DNA of 64,000 bases from Pseudomonas fluorescens. Its GTDB lineage: Bacteria > Pseudomonadota > Gammaproteobacteria > Pseudomonadales > Pseudomonadaceae. Positions 57,177 to 64,000 of the stretch are shown piece by piece. The notes below the pieces were generated by a model that was not told the DNA's origin, made no database searches, and saw nothing but the letters and a program-made list of their open reading frames with translations. Numbering within the stretch: position 1 is the stretch's first letter; every line of letters starts with the position of its first letter. The translations under genes and the position numbers were made by a program. The stretch is from assembly GCF_001902145.1 (NCBI RefSeq), contig NZ_MRST01000025.1, positions 310,001 through 374,000 of the forward strand, given 5' to 3'.

Positions 57177-58325
57177 ATGAAGCACCCTCGATACCTGCTG
57201 TCCGGCCTCGCGCTGTCCATGCTGATCGCCAGCGGCGGCGCGCAATCCGCCGGGCTTAGCAGCGAACACAAACCCTTCGGCAAAACCAATGACGGCACCG
57301 CCGTCGAACAGTACATATTGCGCAACAGCCATGGCATGCAAGCCACGGTGATCACCTACGGCGGTGTGCTGCAGTCGCTCAAGGTGCCCGACAAACACGG
57401 CAAGCTCGACGACGTGGTGCTGGGCTTCGATGACGTGCAAGGCTATCAAGCCGGTACCGCGTTTTTCGGCGCGACCATTGGCCGCTTCGGCAACCGCCTG
57501 GCCGGCGGCGCCTTCGAACTCGACGGCAAACGCTACCAGGTACCGCTCAACGATGGCCCCAACTCATTACATGGCGGCGCCCAAGGCTTCGACAAGCAGG
57601 TGTGGCAAGCCAAATCGGTCAAGGACAAAGATTCGGTGGGCGTCACCCTCACCTACCTGTCCAAGGACGGAGAAATGGGCTTTCCAGGCAACTTGAAGAC
57701 CGAGGTCACCTACCGCCTCAACGACAACAACGAACTGCACATCGACTACACCGCCACCACCGACAAACCCACGGTGCTCAACCTCACCAACCACAGCTAC
57801 TTCAACCTGGCCGGCGCGGGCAACGGCGACATTCTCAAGCAGGTCGCCACCTTGCACGCCAGCCACTACACACCAGTGAATGCCACCTTGATTCCCACCG
57901 GTGAGCTCGCGCCGGTCAAGGGCACGCCGATGGACTTCCTGACACCGACCACCATCGGCCAGCACATCAAGGACGACCATCCGCAGCTCAAATTCGCCGA
58001 GCCGAAACAGGGTGGCTTCGACTTCAACTGGGCGCTGGATACCAAAGGGGACATCAAGCAACTGGCCGCCGAGGTGCATGACCCTGAATCGGGGCGGCGT
58101 TTGCAGCTCTACACCACAGAGCCCGGCGTACAGTTCTATACCAGCAACTTCCTGGACGGCTCGGTGAAGGGCAAAGGCGGCAAGACCTATCAGCATTGGA
58201 GTGGGTTTACTCTGGAGACCCAGCACTTTCCCGATGCGCCTAACCAACCAGGCTTTGCCTCAACACGCTTGAATCCAGGTCAGACTTACACCCAGCACAC
58301 CCTCTTCAAGTTCACCGCCGATTAA
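57177..58325 (+). CDS. galM: Exported aldose 1-epimerase (mutarotase)
   Basis: 382 residues with a signal peptide (YLLSGLALSMLIASGGAQSA), so it works in the periplasm. GalM motifs are present: TYGGVLQSLKVPD, FFGATIGRFGNRLAGGAFEL, HGGAQGFDKQVW, and the catalytic NLTNHSYFNLAG with His. It interconverts alpha and beta anomers of aldoses before uptake or oxidation. AAAGGAAG ribosome site. It is the only plus-strand gene within the arabinose cluster. Confidence 0.89.
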   Translation: MKHPRYLLSGLALSMLIASGGAQSAGLSSEHKPFGKTNDGTAVEQYILRNSHGMQATVITYGGVLQSLKVPDKHGKLDDVVLGFDDVQGYQAGTAFFGATIGRFGNRLAGGAFELDGKRYQVPLNDGPNSLHGGAQGFDKQVWQAKSVKDKDSVGVTLTYLSKDGEMGFPGNLKTEVTYRLNDNNELHIDYTATTDKPTVLNLTNHSYFNLAGAGNGDILKQVATLHASHYTPVNATLIPTGELAPVKGTPMDFLTPTTIGQHIKDDHPQLKFAEPKQGGFDFNWALDTKGDIKQLAAEVHDPESGRRLQLYTTEPGVQFYTSNFLDGSVKGKGGKTYQHWSGFTLETQHFPDAPNQPGFASTRLNPGQTYTQHTLFKFTAD

Positions 58326-58328
58326 AAC

Positions 58329-58428
58329 TGTAGGAGCGAGCTTGCTCGCGAAAAACTCACAGGCACCGCGTTTGTTCAGAGAACACGCGTTATCGTTGAC
58401 GTTTTTCGCGAGCAAGCTCGCTCCTACA
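58329..58428. repeat. 100-base REPIN
   Basis: Same 100-base element as at 41521, between the convergent galM and araH genes. Confidence 0.9.
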
Positions 58429-58446
58429 TTGATCTGATGGCTGGGA

Positions 58447-59415
58447 TCAGCGCTGTTTCATGCGGTCGATGACAACGGCCAACAGCAGGATCGAGCCCCG
58501 AATCACATACTGGTAAAACGTGTCGATGTTCTTCAGGTTCATCGCATTCTCGATGATCGCCAGAATCAACACCCCGGCAATCACATGGCGGATCATGCCG
58601 ATGCCGCCGCTCAGCGACACCCCACCCAGCACGCAGGCCGAGATCACGGTCAGCTCGAAGCCCTGGCCGATCATCGGCTGGCCGGAGGTCATGCGCGAAG
58701 CCAGGATCACTCCAGCCAGCGCGCCAATCAGGCCGTGCACGGCAAAGATCAGGATCTTGGTGCGGTCAACGTTCACGCCCGCCAGCAGCGCCGCTTCAGG
58801 GTTACCGCCAATGGCCATGGTGTTGCGCCCATAGGTGGTGTAGTTGAGCAGCCAGCCGAAGAACAGGAAGCAGACAATGGTGATCAGGATCGGCACCGGC
58901 ACACCAAACAATTGGCCGTTGCCGAACACGAAGAATTGCTCCTGGGACACACCTACCGCCTTGCCGTCGGCAAAGATGTAAGCCAGGCCGCGCACGATCT
59001 GCATGGTCGCCAGGGTGGTGATCAAGGCGTTGACCCGCAACTTGGCAATCACGATGCCATTGATCAACCCCACTATCAGGCCCATCAGCAGCGCTGCGCC
59101 AATGCCCAGCATGACGCTGTCGGTATCGCGCATCACAATCGCCGCAACCACCCCGGCGCAGGCGATCACCGAGCCCACCGACAGGTCGAAGTGCCCCGAG
59201 GCCAGGCAGAACAGCATGGTGCACGCGGCGATGCCCACAGTTGAAATAGCCAGGCCCAGACCGCGCATGTTCAGCGGCGAGAGGAAGTTATCGATCAGCA
59301 TCGCGCACAGTACGAAGATGCCCACCGCCGCCAAGAGCATCGCCCAGTTATCGAGCAATGCGCGCATATCGAGGGGTTTGCGTGCCGAGGGCAGCGCGTT
59401 GTTTTGGATAGTCAT
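58447..59415 (-). CDS. araH: L-arabinose ABC transporter permease
   Basis: 322 residues with about nine to ten membrane helices of the BPD_transp_2 (RbsC/AraH) family: ASGHFDLSVGSVIACAGVVA and GGNPEAALLAGVNVDRTKIL are signature segments. The order araF-araG-araH and the sequence character match AraH. Last gene of the importer set, 9 bases after araG. Confidence 0.9.
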   Translation of the reverse strand: MTIQNNALPSARKPLDMRALLDNWAMLLAAVGIFVLCAMLIDNFLSPLNMRGLGLAISTVGIAACTMLFCLASGHFDLSVGSVIACAGVVAAIVMRDTDSVMLGIGAALLMGLIVGLINGIVIAKLRVNALITTLATMQIVRGLAYIFADGKAVGVSQEQFFVFGNGQLFGVPVPILITIVCFLFFGWLLNYTTYGRNTMAIGGNPEAALLAGVNVDRTKILIFAVHGLIGALAGVILASRMTSGQPMIGQGFELTVISACVLGGVSLSGGIGMIRHVIAGVLILAIIENAMNLKNIDTFYQYVIRGSILLLAVVIDRMKQR

Positions 59416-59424
59416 GGTCGTCTC

Positions 59425-60927
59425 TCAGTTCGCCAGGCCGCGTGGCAAGGCCAGCTGCAGCAGGTTGGATTCAGTCGCGTGCTCGCGCAGTTGTTCGCCG
59501 CGCAGGGCGCCTTCGCACAACACCAGGATGCGGTCGGAGATGCCCATCACTTCCATCAGATCGCTGGACACCACGATCACCGCAATGCCGCTGGCCGCCA
59601 GGTTATGGATGATCTGGTAGATCTCTGACTTGGCGCCGATGTCGATCCCCCGGGTGGGTTCGTCCAGCAGCAGGACCTTCATCGGCATCGACAGCCAGCG
59701 GCCAAGGATGGCCTTCTGCTGATTGCCGCCGGATAGGTACATGATCTTCTGCGCCGCGTTCGGAGTTTTGACCCGCATCGCCTGGATCTGTCGGTCGGCG
59801 TTACCTTTCTCCCAGCCTTCGCGCAACAGCCAGCCAAAGGTGGAATGGGCGCCACGGGCGCTGATGTTGATGTTTTCAGCGACGCTGCCCAGCGGAATGA
59901 TGCCCTCTTTCTTGCGATCCTCCGGACACAGCAATACCCCGGCGGCGATGGCGTCGCGGGGTGAGCGCAGTTGCAGCGCTTGCCCGCACAGTTCCAGGCT
60001 GCCGGCACTGGCGCGCTCTAACCCACTGAGCAGGCGAAACAGCTCGGTACGCCCCGCGCCCACCAGCCCGAACAGGCCCAGGATCTCGCCCTTGCGCACC
60101 TGGAAACTGATCGGTTCACGCAGGCCAGGACCGAGTAAGCCGTCCGCCCTGAGCGCCACTTCGCCCTGCTCACGCGGTCGGTAATCGTAGATATCCTGGA
60201 TATCGCGACCGACCATGCAGGTCACCAACTGGTCGTGGGTCAGCGTGCTCATGTCCTCGAACGTGCGCACGTAGCGGCCGTCCTTGAACACCGTCACCGC
60301 ATCGCAAATGCGGAACACCTCCTCCATGCGGTGGGACACGTAGAGCACCACTTTGCCCTCCTCGCGCAGGCGCGTGATGATGGCCATCAAGCGGTCGATT
60401 TCCCGCGCCGAGAGGCTGCTGGTCGGCTCATCAAAGGCGATCACATGGGCGCCGCGGGACAGCGCCTTGGCGATTTCCACCAGTTGGCGCTGGCCCAGGG
60501 ACAGGCGCCCGAGTTTTTCGTCGGGGTCGATTTCATCGGCCAGACCCTTGAGGCAAGCCAGGGCCTGCTTGCGCAGCAGGCTCCGGTTGACCACGCCAAA
60601 GCGCGTGGGCAAATGCCCGAGGAACAGGTTCTCGGCCACGCTCATTTCCGGCACCAGGTGCAGCTCTTGGTGAATCACCGCCACGCCACTGGCAATGCTG
60701 TCGGCGGCGCATTTGAAGGCCATGCTCTGCGCGCCGATCTGCACCGTGCCGCTGGACGGAATGTAGGCGCCGCCGAGGATTTTCAGCAGGGTCGACTTGC
60801 CTGCGCCGTTCTCGCCCATCAGCGCGTGCACCTGCCCAGGGTGAGCGGTGAAACAAATGCCATCCAGCGCCTTGACCCCGGGAAAGGTCTTGCCGATGCC
60901 GTCAAACCTCAGGGCCGCAGCGGTCAT
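59425..60927 (-). CDS. araG: L-arabinose ABC transporter ATP-binding protein
   Basis: 500 residues with two ABC domains, as in sugar importers of the CUT2 class. The first has Walker A GENGAGKST, signature LSLGQRQLVEIAK and Walker B VIAFDEPTSSLS. The second has a degenerate Walker A (GLVGAGRTELFR), signature YLSGGNQQKAIL and LLLDEPTRGIDIG. The ATG at 60927 overlaps the araF stop by 4 bases. Powers L-arabinose import. Confidence 0.92.
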   Translation of the reverse strand: MTAAALRFDGIGKTFPGVKALDGICFTAHPGQVHALMGENGAGKSTLLKILGGAYIPSSGTVQIGAQSMAFKCAADSIASGVAVIHQELHLVPEMSVAENLFLGHLPTRFGVVNRSLLRKQALACLKGLADEIDPDEKLGRLSLGQRQLVEIAKALSRGAHVIAFDEPTSSLSAREIDRLMAIITRLREEGKVVLYVSHRMEEVFRICDAVTVFKDGRYVRTFEDMSTLTHDQLVTCMVGRDIQDIYDYRPREQGEVALRADGLLGPGLREPISFQVRKGEILGLFGLVGAGRTELFRLLSGLERASAGSLELCGQALQLRSPRDAIAAGVLLCPEDRKKEGIIPLGSVAENINISARGAHSTFGWLLREGWEKGNADRQIQAMRVKTPNAAQKIMYLSGGNQQKAILGRWLSMPMKVLLLDEPTRGIDIGAKSEIYQIIHNLAASGIAVIVVSSDLMEVMGISDRILVLCEGALRGEQLREHATESNLLQLALPRGLAN

Positions 60928-61928
60928 TTCCACAGCCCGATCTTGGTCAGTTCCGCCTGAAAGTTTTCACGGGTAATCAGCGTCACTTCGTCCATGGCCG
61001 TGTATTTCGGCGGCTCGGTGCCCTGGGTGACCCACTCGTACATCATCTCAGCGGTTTTGTAGCCTTCAATGTGCGGGCTGGGCAGCATCGAGCCGAAGAA
61101 GCCGCTGTTGGCTTTCTTCAATTCGCCGATGGCGTCGGTGCCATTGATGCCGATACCGATCACATTGGCTGCGGCGAAACCGGCACTTTCGGTGGCGCGC
61201 ACGCCGCCGAGCACGGTGTTGTCGTTCATGCCGCCGATGATCAGGTTTTTCGCGCTACCCGGCAGCTTGACCAGTGCCGAGTTGGTGGCGTCCATGCTGC
61301 CTGGCACGTCGAGGGTTTTCAGTGGGGCGGTGAGGATGTGATCTTTAGGAATGCCAGCCTCTTCCAGGGATTTGATCGAGCCGTCGGTGCGTTTCTTGCC
61401 GGTGTCGAGTTCGTTGAAGGTATTGATCACCGCGTAGGTGTCCTTCCAGTCCCAACCGCGTTTTTTCGCTTCGGCGGCCATGGCGGCGCCCTGCTTCTGG
61501 CCCACTTCAAACGCGGCCATGCCCAGGTACGGCACGTCTTCCATGAAGTTGCCCTTGGCATCGACAAAGCGATCATCCACGGCCATCACTTTCAAGCCGT
61601 TGACCTTGGCCTTGGCGACAATGGCCGGGCCCAGGGACACGTCCGGCGGGCAGATCACGAAGCCTTTGGCGCCGTTGGCGGCCAGGCTGTCGATGGCCGA
61701 GAGGGTTTTCTCGCCGTCTGGCACCGCGATCTTGATGAGTTTGAAGCCTTTGTCCTGGGCGGCTTTTTCCGCAAACGCCCACTCCGTCTGGAACCAGGGC
61801 TCTTCGGCCTGCTTGACCAGAAAACCGATCTTTATTTCTTCAGCGGCCAGCAACAGACCGCTCAAGCTCATGGCCGAGACCGCCACAGCGGCGCAGCACA
61901 GGGAACGCAAACCACGACGACGATTCAT
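60924..61928 (-). CDS. araF: L-arabinose-binding periplasmic protein
   Basis: 334 residues from the ATG at 61928 (AAGGAG upstream; the longer frame is REPIN-derived). Signal peptide CCAAVAVSAMSLSGLLLAAE. The mature protein KIGFLVKQAEEPWFQTEW, then MAVDDRFVDAKGNFMEDVPY and IGGMNDNTVLGGVRATESAG match the L-arabinose-binding protein family closely. Delivers L-arabinose to AraGH. Confidence 0.92.
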   Translation of the reverse strand: MNRRRGLRSLCCAAVAVSAMSLSGLLLAAEEIKIGFLVKQAEEPWFQTEWAFAEKAAQDKGFKLIKIAVPDGEKTLSAIDSLAANGAKGFVICPPDVSLGPAIVAKAKVNGLKVMAVDDRFVDAKGNFMEDVPYLGMAAFEVGQKQGAAMAAEAKKRGWDWKDTYAVINTFNELDTGKKRTDGSIKSLEEAGIPKDHILTAPLKTLDVPGSMDATNSALVKLPGSAKNLIIGGMNDNTVLGGVRATESAGFAAANVIGIGINGTDAIGELKKANSGFFGSMLPSPHIEGYKTAEMMYEWVTQGTEPPKYTAMDEVTLITRENFQAELTKIGLWK

Positions 61929-61964
61929 ACGGGTGACTCCTTGTTGTTGTTTTAGGTAGAACTT

Positions 61965-62064
61965 TGTAGGAGCGAGCTTGCTCGCGAAAAACCCGAGGGC
62001 GACGCGTTCATCCAGCATGAACGCGTTATCGTTGACGTTTTTCGCGGGCAAGCCCGCTCCTACA
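61965..62064. repeat. 100-base REPIN
   Basis: Same 100-base element, here with two changed bases in the right arm (GCGGGCAAGCCCGCTCC). It lies between the lactonase and araF genes, within what would otherwise be a continuous arabinose operon. Confidence 0.88.
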
Positions 62065-62066
62065 CG

Positions 62067-62930
62067 TTATCCGGCAAAGCGGTGACAGGGCTTGCCTGGC
62101 ACGTCGACCTCAATGGCCAATACCGCACCATCAAGGGGGTGATCCAATGGGCTCGCGGCGCTGGTGATGTAAAGCGTGGTGAGCTCGGGCCCACCGAACA
62201 CGCAACTGGTGGGACGGCTGACCGGCAGTTCGATAATGCGATCCACCTCACCTGAGGGCGTTAGCCGCAGCAGGCAACTGCCGTCCCAGCGCGCGTTCCA
62301 GATGTAGCCGTCGGCGTCCATGGCCGAGCCATCCGGCCCGCCGCGTGTGTGCGGCCCGAACCAGGCCTGGGCGGCGCCGAGTTGGCCGTCAGCCTGGATC
62401 GAATGCTGATAGAGCGTACCGTCCATGCTGTCGCCGAAATGCACCTGGCTGCCCGCCTCGTTCCAGAGCAAGGTGTTGGGAATGCCCAGGCCCGCCAGCA
62501 ATGGCGTGACCCGCGCATCGGCATCGATGCGAAACAAGCCACCGGAGCGCCGGGTAATCGGCAGGTCTTCGCCCTGCTCGCCAATGTTGTTCTGCATGGT
62601 GCCCAACCACAGCCGGCCCTGGGCATCGCAGCGTGCTTCATTGCCGCGGTTGCCCGTTTGTGGGTCGGCTACGCACAGCAGGGTCAAGGCTTCGGTGACC
62701 AAATCCAGGCGATACACGCCGCTGCTCAAGGTCACCAGCGCATCACCGCTTTGACAGGGGATGAACGCCGAGACGTGCTCAGGCAATTGCCACACCTGCA
62801 ATTGCCCACCCATCAGACGCAGCGCCTGACGGGCGGCGATATCCACCCAATACAGGGCCTGGGTCGGTACATCCCAGAACGGCCCTTCGCCCAACCGGGC
62901 ACGGTGCGGGGTGACTGCGCTCAACGACAT
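62067..62930 (-). CDS. SMP-30/gluconolactonase-family lactonase (probable L-arabinonolactonase)
   Basis: 287 residues of the six-bladed SMP-30 fold. Metal-binding residues are visible: Glu in RLGEGPFWD, Asn in GIPNTLLWN and Asp in AMDADGYIWNARWDGS. Typical GNEARCDAQGRLWLGTM block. Hydrolyses sugar lactones; beside AraFGH and the aldehyde dehydrogenase it is most likely the L-arabinono-1,4-lactonase of the non-phosphorylating pathway. The stop lies 2 bases from the REPIN. It follows the aldehyde dehydrogenase gene by 16 bases. Confidence 0.87.
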   Translation of the reverse strand: MSLSAVTPHRARLGEGPFWDVPTQALYWVDIAARQALRLMGGQLQVWQLPEHVSAFIPCQSGDALVTLSSGVYRLDLVTEALTLLCVADPQTGNRGNEARCDAQGRLWLGTMQNNIGEQGEDLPITRRSGGLFRIDADARVTPLLAGLGIPNTLLWNEAGSQVHFGDSMDGTLYQHSIQADGQLGAAQAWFGPHTRGGPDGSAMDADGYIWNARWDGSCLLRLTPSGEVDRIIELPVSRPTSCVFGGPELTTLYITSAASPLDHPLDGAVLAIEVDVPGKPCHRFAG

Positions 62931-62946
62931 GAAACCTCCTGATCAG

Positions 62947-63999
62947 TTACAGCGATTCGCGCGATGGCGTGCCATTCACCAGCCGCTGGATACGCAAGGG
63001 GTTGGCGTTTTTCAACGCCTCGGGCAGCAGGCTATCAGGGTAGTTCTGGAAGCACACCGGGCGCAGGAAACGGTCGATGGCCAAGGTGCCGACCGAGGTG
63101 CCACGGGCGTCGGAAGTCGCCGGGTACGGCCCGCCGTGAACCATGGAATCGCACACTTCCACGCCAGTGGGGTAACCGTTGAGCAGGATGCGCCCGACTT
63201 TCTGTTCCAGCAGGGGCGTGAGTTCGGCGAACTGTTGCAGGTCGGCCGATTCACCGATGATCGTGGCCGTCAGTTGCCCGTGCAGCCCCTGCAGGGCGGC
63301 GCTGAGTTGAGCTTGGTCGGCCACTTCGACGAACACCGTGGTGGGGCCGAAGACTTCTTCCTGGAGCACTTCATCGCCGTCAATCAACAGACGTACATCC
63401 GCCTTGAACAGTTGCGGTTGCGCCTGGTTGCCCGACTGCGCGCTGCCCGCCAGATGCTGGATGCCCGGGTGAGACCGGAGTTTTTCCAGGCCCTTGCCGT
63501 AGCTGCCCAGGGTGCCGGCATTCAGCATGGTTTGCGCCGGTTGCTCGCCGATCAATTGCGCGACCTGTTGTGTGAACGCGGTGAACGCAGGCGAGGCGAT
63601 ACCGATCACCAGGCCTGGGTTGGTGCAGAACTGGCCGCAGCCTTGTACCACCGATGCGGTCAGGTCGCGGGCAATGCTTTCGACGCGGGCTTGCAGCGCC
63701 TGGGGCAGTACGATCACCGGGTTGATGCTCGACATCTCGGCAAACACCGGGATCGGTTGCGGGCGCGCCGCGGCCATGTCGCACAGGGCGCGGCCGCCTT
63801 TGAGCGAACCGGTAAAACCCACCGCCTGGATCGCCGGGTGCTTGACCAGCGCTTCGCCGACGCCGCCGCCAAAGATCATATTGAACACACCAGCCGGCAT
63901 CTCGGTGGCCTCGGCGGCGCGGATGATCGCATCGGCCACGCGCTCGGCGGTCGCCATGTGCCCGCTGTGGGCCTTGAACACTACCGGGCATCCGGCGGC
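62947..63999 (-). CDS. Aldehyde dehydrogenase, probable alpha-ketoglutaric semialdehyde dehydrogenase (N-terminus outside window)
   Basis: The 350 C-terminal residues of an ALDH-superfamily enzyme; the frame is open to the right edge. The catalytic Cys lies in GCGQFCTNPGLV, and the nucleotide-binding VGFTGSLKGGRAL is upstream. The end FLRPVCFQNYPDSLLPEALK is typical of the KGSADH (AraE/XylA-type) group. Oxidises 2-oxoglutarate semialdehyde to 2-oxoglutarate, the last step of the L-arabinose oxidative route. The missing dehydratase genes are presumably further right. Confidence 0.87.
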   Translation of the reverse strand, partial: AAGCPVVFKAHSGHMATAERVADAIIRAAEATEMPAGVFNMIFGGGVGEALVKHPAIQAVGFTGSLKGGRALCDMAAARPQPIPVFAEMSSINPVIVLPQALQARVESIARDLTASVVQGCGQFCTNPGLVIGIASPAFTAFTQQVAQLIGEQPAQTMLNAGTLGSYGKGLEKLRSHPGIQHLAGSAQSGNQAQPQLFKADVRLLIDGDEVLQEEVFGPTTVFVEVADQAQLSAALQGLHGQLTATIIGESADLQQFAELTPLLEQKVGRILLNGYPTGVEVCDSMVHGGPYPATSDARGTSVGTLAIDRFLRPVCFQNYPDSLLPEALKNANPLRIQRLVNGTPSRESL

Positions 64000-64000
64000 C

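Noticed and set aside
34547..62064. CRISPR array or phage attachment sites from the repeated 100-base sequences
   Set aside because: Copies are kilobases apart, each is an internal inverted repeat, and no cas or integrase genes are present; they are REPINs.

Overview
The window reads as a piece of chromosome from a fluorescent Pseudomonas of the P. fluorescens group. The evidence is the high GC, dense REP/REPIN repeats in most gaps, an arylesterase that looks near-identical to the P. fluorescens enzyme, and the typical Pseudomonas set of catabolic operons each paired with a regulator. There are no rRNA or tRNA genes, no CRISPR arrays, no insertion sequences and no phage genes. Roughly 60 genes are supported, almost all metabolic or transport genes. 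Functional names rest on motifs read by eye, not on database searches.

Left part (1-13.4 kb). The window opens inside an operon for a PotBCD-type ABC importer fused to a three-subunit FAD/[2Fe-2S] amine oxidase of the HcnABC/opine-oxidase type (2-5248). A nicotinamidase, a sorbitol dehydrogenase divergent from an AraC regulator, and a nucleoside uptake pair (Tsx porin plus NUP-family protein, behind a LacI/PurR-like palindrome) follow. Next come a small bacterial metallothionein gene, a pair of YdcZ-type membrane proteins divergent from a LysR regulator, and a Phd/VapC toxin-antitoxin pair whose toxin has an internal deletion.

Middle part (13.4-42.6 kb). This holds MntH, an unusual alpha/beta-hydrolase-YaaW-like protein, a KefB/C-type antiporter, an esterase, cobF, and a 1518-residue toxin ending in a caspase-like (CPD-like) domain. 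It continues with a thiolase/CoA-ligase/MHS transporter operon with a LuxR regulator, a secreted VOC protein coupled to an AlgE-like porin, the arylesterase with a natural Pro at the site known from the engineered L29P variant, DoxX, quinone oxidoreductase, old-yellow-enzyme, DJ-1/PfpI protein, a GlxA-type regulator, a GNAT, UppP and a Dyp peroxidase.

Most notable region (42.6-52.2 kb). Two adjacent operons together carry counterparts of the rhizobial rhizopine (3-O-methyl-scyllo-inosamine) genes. One is a MocDEF-like three-component oxygenase (membrane di-iron enzyme, Rieske ferredoxin, FAD reductase) with a TIM-barrel isomerase, divergent from a LacI regulator with a perfect palindromic operator. 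The other is a MocA/MocC/MocB-like dehydrogenase, isomerase and binding protein behind a textbook sigma-54 promoter and a nested palindromic enhancer site, divergent from an AcoR-type activator. A simple reading is oxidative demethylation of an O-methylated (amino)polyol followed by inositol-type oxidation.

Right part (52.2-64 kb). After YghU, an MFS efflux/AraC pair and another GST comes the non-phosphorylating L-arabinose pathway: SDR sugar 1-dehydrogenase, periplasmic mutarotase, AraFGH importer, a lactonase and a semialdehyde dehydrogenase that runs off the window end.
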